From positions 1 to 9,009 of the forward strand of contig NZ_DLMO01000044.1 of NCBI RefSeq assembly GCF_002479325.1: DNA of 9,009 bases, given 5' to 3'. Positions 4,897 through 9,009 of this stretch are shown here, piece after piece. The notes under the pieces are model-generated. The model did no database searches. It had not been told where the DNA came from and saw only the letters and a list, made by a program, of their open reading frames with translations. The translations under genes were made by a program, and so were the position numbers. Each line of letters begins with the position of its first letter. Within the stretch, counting starts at the first letter, position 1. This DNA comes from Brevundimonas sp. UBA7534 (GTDB lineage: Bacteria > Pseudomonadota > Alphaproteobacteria > Caulobacterales > Caulobacteraceae).

Positions 4897-5811
4897 CTAG
4901 GCCCGGGGGTGGGCCGCCGCATAGGCGCCCAACAGCCGTTCGGCGTCGACGCCGGTATATTTCTGGGTGGTCGACAGGCTGGCGTGGCCCAGCAGTTCCT
5001 GGATCGAACGCAGGTCGGCGCCGGCGCCCAGCAGGTGGGTGGCGAAGCTGTGGCGAAGCGCATGGGGCGTGGTGCGTTCCGGCAGGCTCAGTCGGCCGCG
5101 CAGGCGCTGGACCGAGGCCTGGACATGACGCGGGCTCAGCGGGCCGCCGCGCCGGGCGCGAAACAGGGCGTCCTCGGACGTCAGGACAAAGGGCTGGCGC
5201 GCCAGATAGTCGTCGACCGCCGCGCGCACGGCGGGCAGGACAGGGACCATGCGCGTCTTGGACCCCTTGCCGACGATCCGCAGGGTCTCGGGCAGGGGCG
5301 CGTCGGCGCGGGTCAGGGACAGGGCCTCCGAGATCCGCAGGCCGCAACCGTAGAGCAGGGTCAGGACGGCGCGATCGCGCGCGGCCTCCCACGGTTCGGC
5401 GTCCGGGTCGGCCTCCGGCTCTTCCAGCAGGCCGCGCGCCTGATCCTCGGTGACGGGGCGGGGCAGCGAGGGCTTGATGCGCGGTCCGCGCACCAAGGCC
5501 AGTTGCGGCGCGGGGGCGTCCAGCCGCCGGTCCAGGTAGGCGTGAAAGCCGCGAATGGCCGACAGGCTCTGGCTTAGCGACCGGGCGCCCAACGGACGGT
5601 CCCCCGCGCGCCGCTCGGCCATATGGGCGCGAACCTCGGCGGCCGTGATCGTCGTGAGGTCCGCCAGAGATTGCGGTCCGCCGCGATGACGCTCCAGAAA
5701 GGCCAGGTACAGCCGCCCGATATGGCCATAGGCCTCAAGGGTGCGCGGCGACAGGCGGCGTTCGTGCGCCAGGTGCGCCAGCCACGCCGACAGGGCCTCG
5801 GCGGCGGTCAT
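4897..5811 (-). CDS. xerC: tyrosine recombinase XerC
   Basis: The 304-aa product is the usual length for XerC, which with XerD resolves chromosome dimers at dif near the terminus. The N-terminal SAM-like domain (about 1-105) includes SPRTLEAYGHIGRLYLAFL. The catalytic domain carries all expected residues: Arg159 in YGCGLRISEAL, Lys182 in VGKGSKTRMVP, His250 and Arg253 in HALRHSFATHLL, His276 in LGHASLSTTQKYT, and the nucleophile Tyr285. XerC is favoured over XerD by the preceding DUF484 gene, a common partner of xerC in proteobacteria. Its ATG comes 4 nt after the DUF484 stop, so translation is likely coupled. A phage-type integrase is less likely given this context and normal composition. 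Confidence 0.93.
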   Translation of the reverse strand: MTAAEALSAWLAHLAHERRLSPRTLEAYGHIGRLYLAFLERHRGGPQSLADLTTITAAEVRAHMAERRAGDRPLGARSLSQSLSAIRGFHAYLDRRLDAPAPQLALVRGPRIKPSLPRPVTEDQARGLLEEPEADPDAEPWEAARDRAVLTLLYGCGLRISEALSLTRADAPLPETLRIVGKGSKTRMVPVLPAVRAAVDDYLARQPFVLTSEDALFRARRGGPLSPRHVQASVQRLRGRLSLPERTTPHALRHSFATHLLGAGADLRSIQELLGHASLSTTQKYTGVDAERLLGAYAAAHPRA

Positions 5812-5815
5812 CGGA

Positions 5816-6529
5816 TCAGTTCAGCACCGGCCACCGCTCGGCCATCCGTTCGACCACGCGCGCCAGGAAGGCGGCCAGTTCGCAGCCCATGGCGGGGGTG
5901 AAGCCCTCGGCCTCCAGCGAGCCGAAAGCGCACAGCGCCGGGCGCGGCGGTTCGCCCGGCGTCAGCTGGGGCGCCATTCGGATCAGGGCGACGGACTGCA
6001 CCTGGTCGGCGACGGCGCCAAACAGGTCCAGGCCCTCGAAATACGGTCCCAGCCAGGCCAAGCCGTGCTCGCCCAGCAAGGCGTCGACCCCGCCGGTCTC
6101 CAGCGCGCGCCAGCCGAAGGGCACGCCGCCGGGCTTTTCCAGGGCGATGGCGGCACCAGCCAAGCCGAACCGCCCCTGGGCGGCGGCGTCCAGCCGGCGG
6201 GCCAGGTCGGAGTGACTGCGCGCCTCCATCAGGTCCAGGGTCGCCACATGGGTCTGGGTCTGGGCGGCGAAGTTGGCGCGGGCGATCATTTCCAGCTCGC
6301 GCCGGGCGCCGGCCTCGCGCTCGGCGACCGCTTCCACCCGCGTCAGGGCGGCGGCGCCGAAGTCGACGACGTTGCGGCCGTGCGGACGCAGGCCCACTTC
6401 TTCGAGCAGGGAGCGGTCGTCCAGCAGGGTCTGGGGGTGCGCCTGGAGCCAGGCGCGCACGTCCGGCCAGTGAAGCGCGGCCGCTCCGTCCGATTCCGAC
6501 GCCGCGAAAAGGTCCAATGAGCCGCTCAA
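5816..6529 (-). CDS. DUF484 family protein, TTG start
   Basis: The product (237 aa from the chosen start) is a DUF484 protein, a GAF-like family of unknown role commonly encoded beside xerC. The N-terminal part reads WPDVRAWLQAHPQTLLDDRSLLEEVGL (about 21-47), the family's head motif. A helical, coiled-coil-like linker follows at about 60-112, then a GAF-like domain. The ending ALCAFGSLEAEGFTPAMGCELAAFLARVVER is characteristic. Start choice: TTG 6529 is preceded by GGAGAGG (complement of 6534-6540) with a tight 4-nt spacing. A second TTG at 6517 is possible. The ATG at 6604 would overlap the transaldolase gene by 50 bp and add an unlikely Arg-rich leader. It sits 25 bp after the transaldolase stop and 4 bp before xerC, so the three form one transcription unit. 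Confidence 0.82.
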   Translation of the reverse strand: MSGSLDLFAASESDGAAALHWPDVRAWLQAHPQTLLDDRSLLEEVGLRPHGRNVVDFGAAALTRVEAVAEREAGARRELEMIARANFAAQTQTHVATLDLMEARSHSDLARRLDAAAQGRFGLAGAAIALEKPGGVPFGWRALETGGVDALLGEHGLAWLGPYFEGLDLFGAVADQVQSVALIRMAPQLTPGEPPRPALCAFGSLEAEGFTPAMGCELAAFLARVVERMAERWPVLN

Positions 6530-6533
6530 CAGA

Positions 6534-6540
6534 CCTCTCC
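6534..6540 (-). promoter_or_regulatory. ribosome binding site for a TTG start
   Basis: GGAGAGG on the minus strand lies 4 nt before TTG 6529 and 16 nt before TTG 6517. It falls in the 25-bp gap between the transaldolase stop and the DUF484 frame, supporting a non-ATG start. Confidence 0.45.
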
Positions 6541-6554
6541 GGGAAGGGCGACGA

Positions 6555-7208
6555 TTACAGTATGGACTGCCCGGTCTTGCCCCAGTCAGCCATGAAGGCA
6601 TCAAGCCCCTTGTCGGTTAACGGGTGCTTTACCAGGGCCTTGAAGGTGTCGGCGCCGAAGGTGGCGGCGTCCGCCCCGGCCACGGCGGCGGCGGCGACAT
6701 GGCCGACGTTGCGCAAGGATGCGGCCAGGATCTGGGTCTCGAACCCGTGCACGTCGTACAGGACGCGGATTTCCTCCAGCAGGGCGATCCCGTCGGCGCC
6801 GTGGTCCTCCAGCCGGCCGACGAACGGCGAGACGAAGGTCGCGCCGGCCTTGGCGGCCATCAGCGCCTGGGCGGCCGAGAAGCACAGGGTGACGTTGGTC
6901 TTGATCCCCTTGTCCGTGAACACCCGGCAGGCGCGCAGCCCGTCCCAGGTCAGCGGCAGCTTGACCACCACGTTCGGGGCGATGGCGGCCAGCTTGTCGC
7001 CTTCCTTCACCATGGTCTCGAAATCGAGCGAGACGGCCTCGGCGGAGATCGGGCCCTCGACCAAGGCGCAGATTTCGGCGATGACCTCGGCGATGTTCCG
7101 ACCCGACTTGGCGATCAGCGACGGATTGGTGGTGACGCCGTCCACCATGCCCGTGGGGACCATGTCCTTGATGACGGCGACGTCGGCAGTGTCGAGAAAG
7201 AGTTTCAT
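6555..7208 (-). CDS. tal: transaldolase / fructose-6-phosphate aldolase family, short form
   Basis: The 217-aa product is a short (type 3B-like) transaldolase, a TIM-barrel enzyme moving a dihydroxyacetone unit between sugar phosphates in the non-oxidative pentose phosphate pathway. MKLFLDTADV opens the barrel. Asp6 and VTTNPSLI (25-32) are signature residues. Lys83 in NVVVKLPLT is the Schiff-base lysine. GIKTNVTLCFSAAQALMAAKAGATFVSPFVGRLED (101-135) and QILAASLRN (159-167) complete the active site. Start: ATG 7208 gives the standard family N-terminus; an in-frame ATG at 7220 would add MTPS, and neither has a clear ribosome site. From sequence alone, transaldolase cannot be fully separated from fructose-6-phosphate aldolase, though this length and family are usually annotated as transaldolase. 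It leads the DUF484-xerC unit and is divergent from priA. Confidence 0.9.
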   Translation of the reverse strand: MKLFLDTADVAVIKDMVPTGMVDGVTTNPSLIAKSGRNIAEVIAEICALVEGPISAEAVSLDFETMVKEGDKLAAIAPNVVVKLPLTWDGLRACRVFTDKGIKTNVTLCFSAAQALMAAKAGATFVSPFVGRLEDHGADGIALLEEIRVLYDVHGFETQILAASLRNVGHVAAAAVAGADAATFGADTFKALVKHPLTDKGLDAFMADWGKTGQSIL

Positions 7209-7238
7209 GGACGGCGTCATAGCCGAGGGCGCGGTGCG

Positions 7239-9009
<1,771 letters not shown>

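Noticed and set aside
4586..5392. 268-aa minus-strand frame overlapping the exported protein and xerC
   Set aside because: It is a shifted frame of xerC with Arg/Pro/Ala-rich shadow composition, and it conflicts with two better-supported genes.
5741..6520. 259-aa plus-strand frame
   Set aside because: It is antisense to DUF484 and the start of xerC, and its Gln/Gly-rich composition is typical of a shadow frame.

Overview
This is a high-GC bacterial chromosome segment, most likely from an alphaproteobacterium of the Caulobacterales (Brevundimonas/Caulobacter-like). That placement is an inference from base composition, strong G/C third-position bias, and gene content (DUF484-xerC pair, 217-aa transaldolase, priA). 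No rRNA, tRNA or CRISPR array is visible.

Left third (1-2061) looks like accessory DNA. It has wider gaps and less uniform codon use. A gene start at the left edge reads leftward off the window behind a good ribosome binding site. It is followed by a repeat-rich 500 bp holding three copies of one 12-base motif, two of them extended to 20-21 bp and facing each other around a small leftward ORF (173-427). Three rightward genes follow: an unknown 78-aa protein, a YafP-like GNAT acetyltransferase whose start codon abuts a GC-rich hairpin, and an orphan small serine recombinase.

Middle (2065-4889) is a series of short single genes: an outer-membrane lipocalin lipoprotein (blc-like) convergent with the recombinase, a two-helix membrane protein divergent from it, an unknown helical protein with a GTG start, an atypical SDR-fold protein lacking the catalytic Tyr and Lys, and a small probable exported protein.

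Right part (4897-9009) is housekeeping. A leftward cluster runs transaldolase -> DUF484 -> xerC (sugar-phosphate metabolism, then chromosome dimer resolution). It is divergent from priA (replication restart helicase), which runs off the right edge. The two divergent start codons are only about 30 bp apart. PriA keeps all helicase motifs seen, but three of the four ligands of one of its two structural zinc sites are replaced at exactly conserved spacing.

No complete, clearly new multi-gene system was found. The strongest leads are the half-lost zinc module of PriA, the inverted-repeat-bounded segment at 78-493, and the SDR without its catalytic pair.
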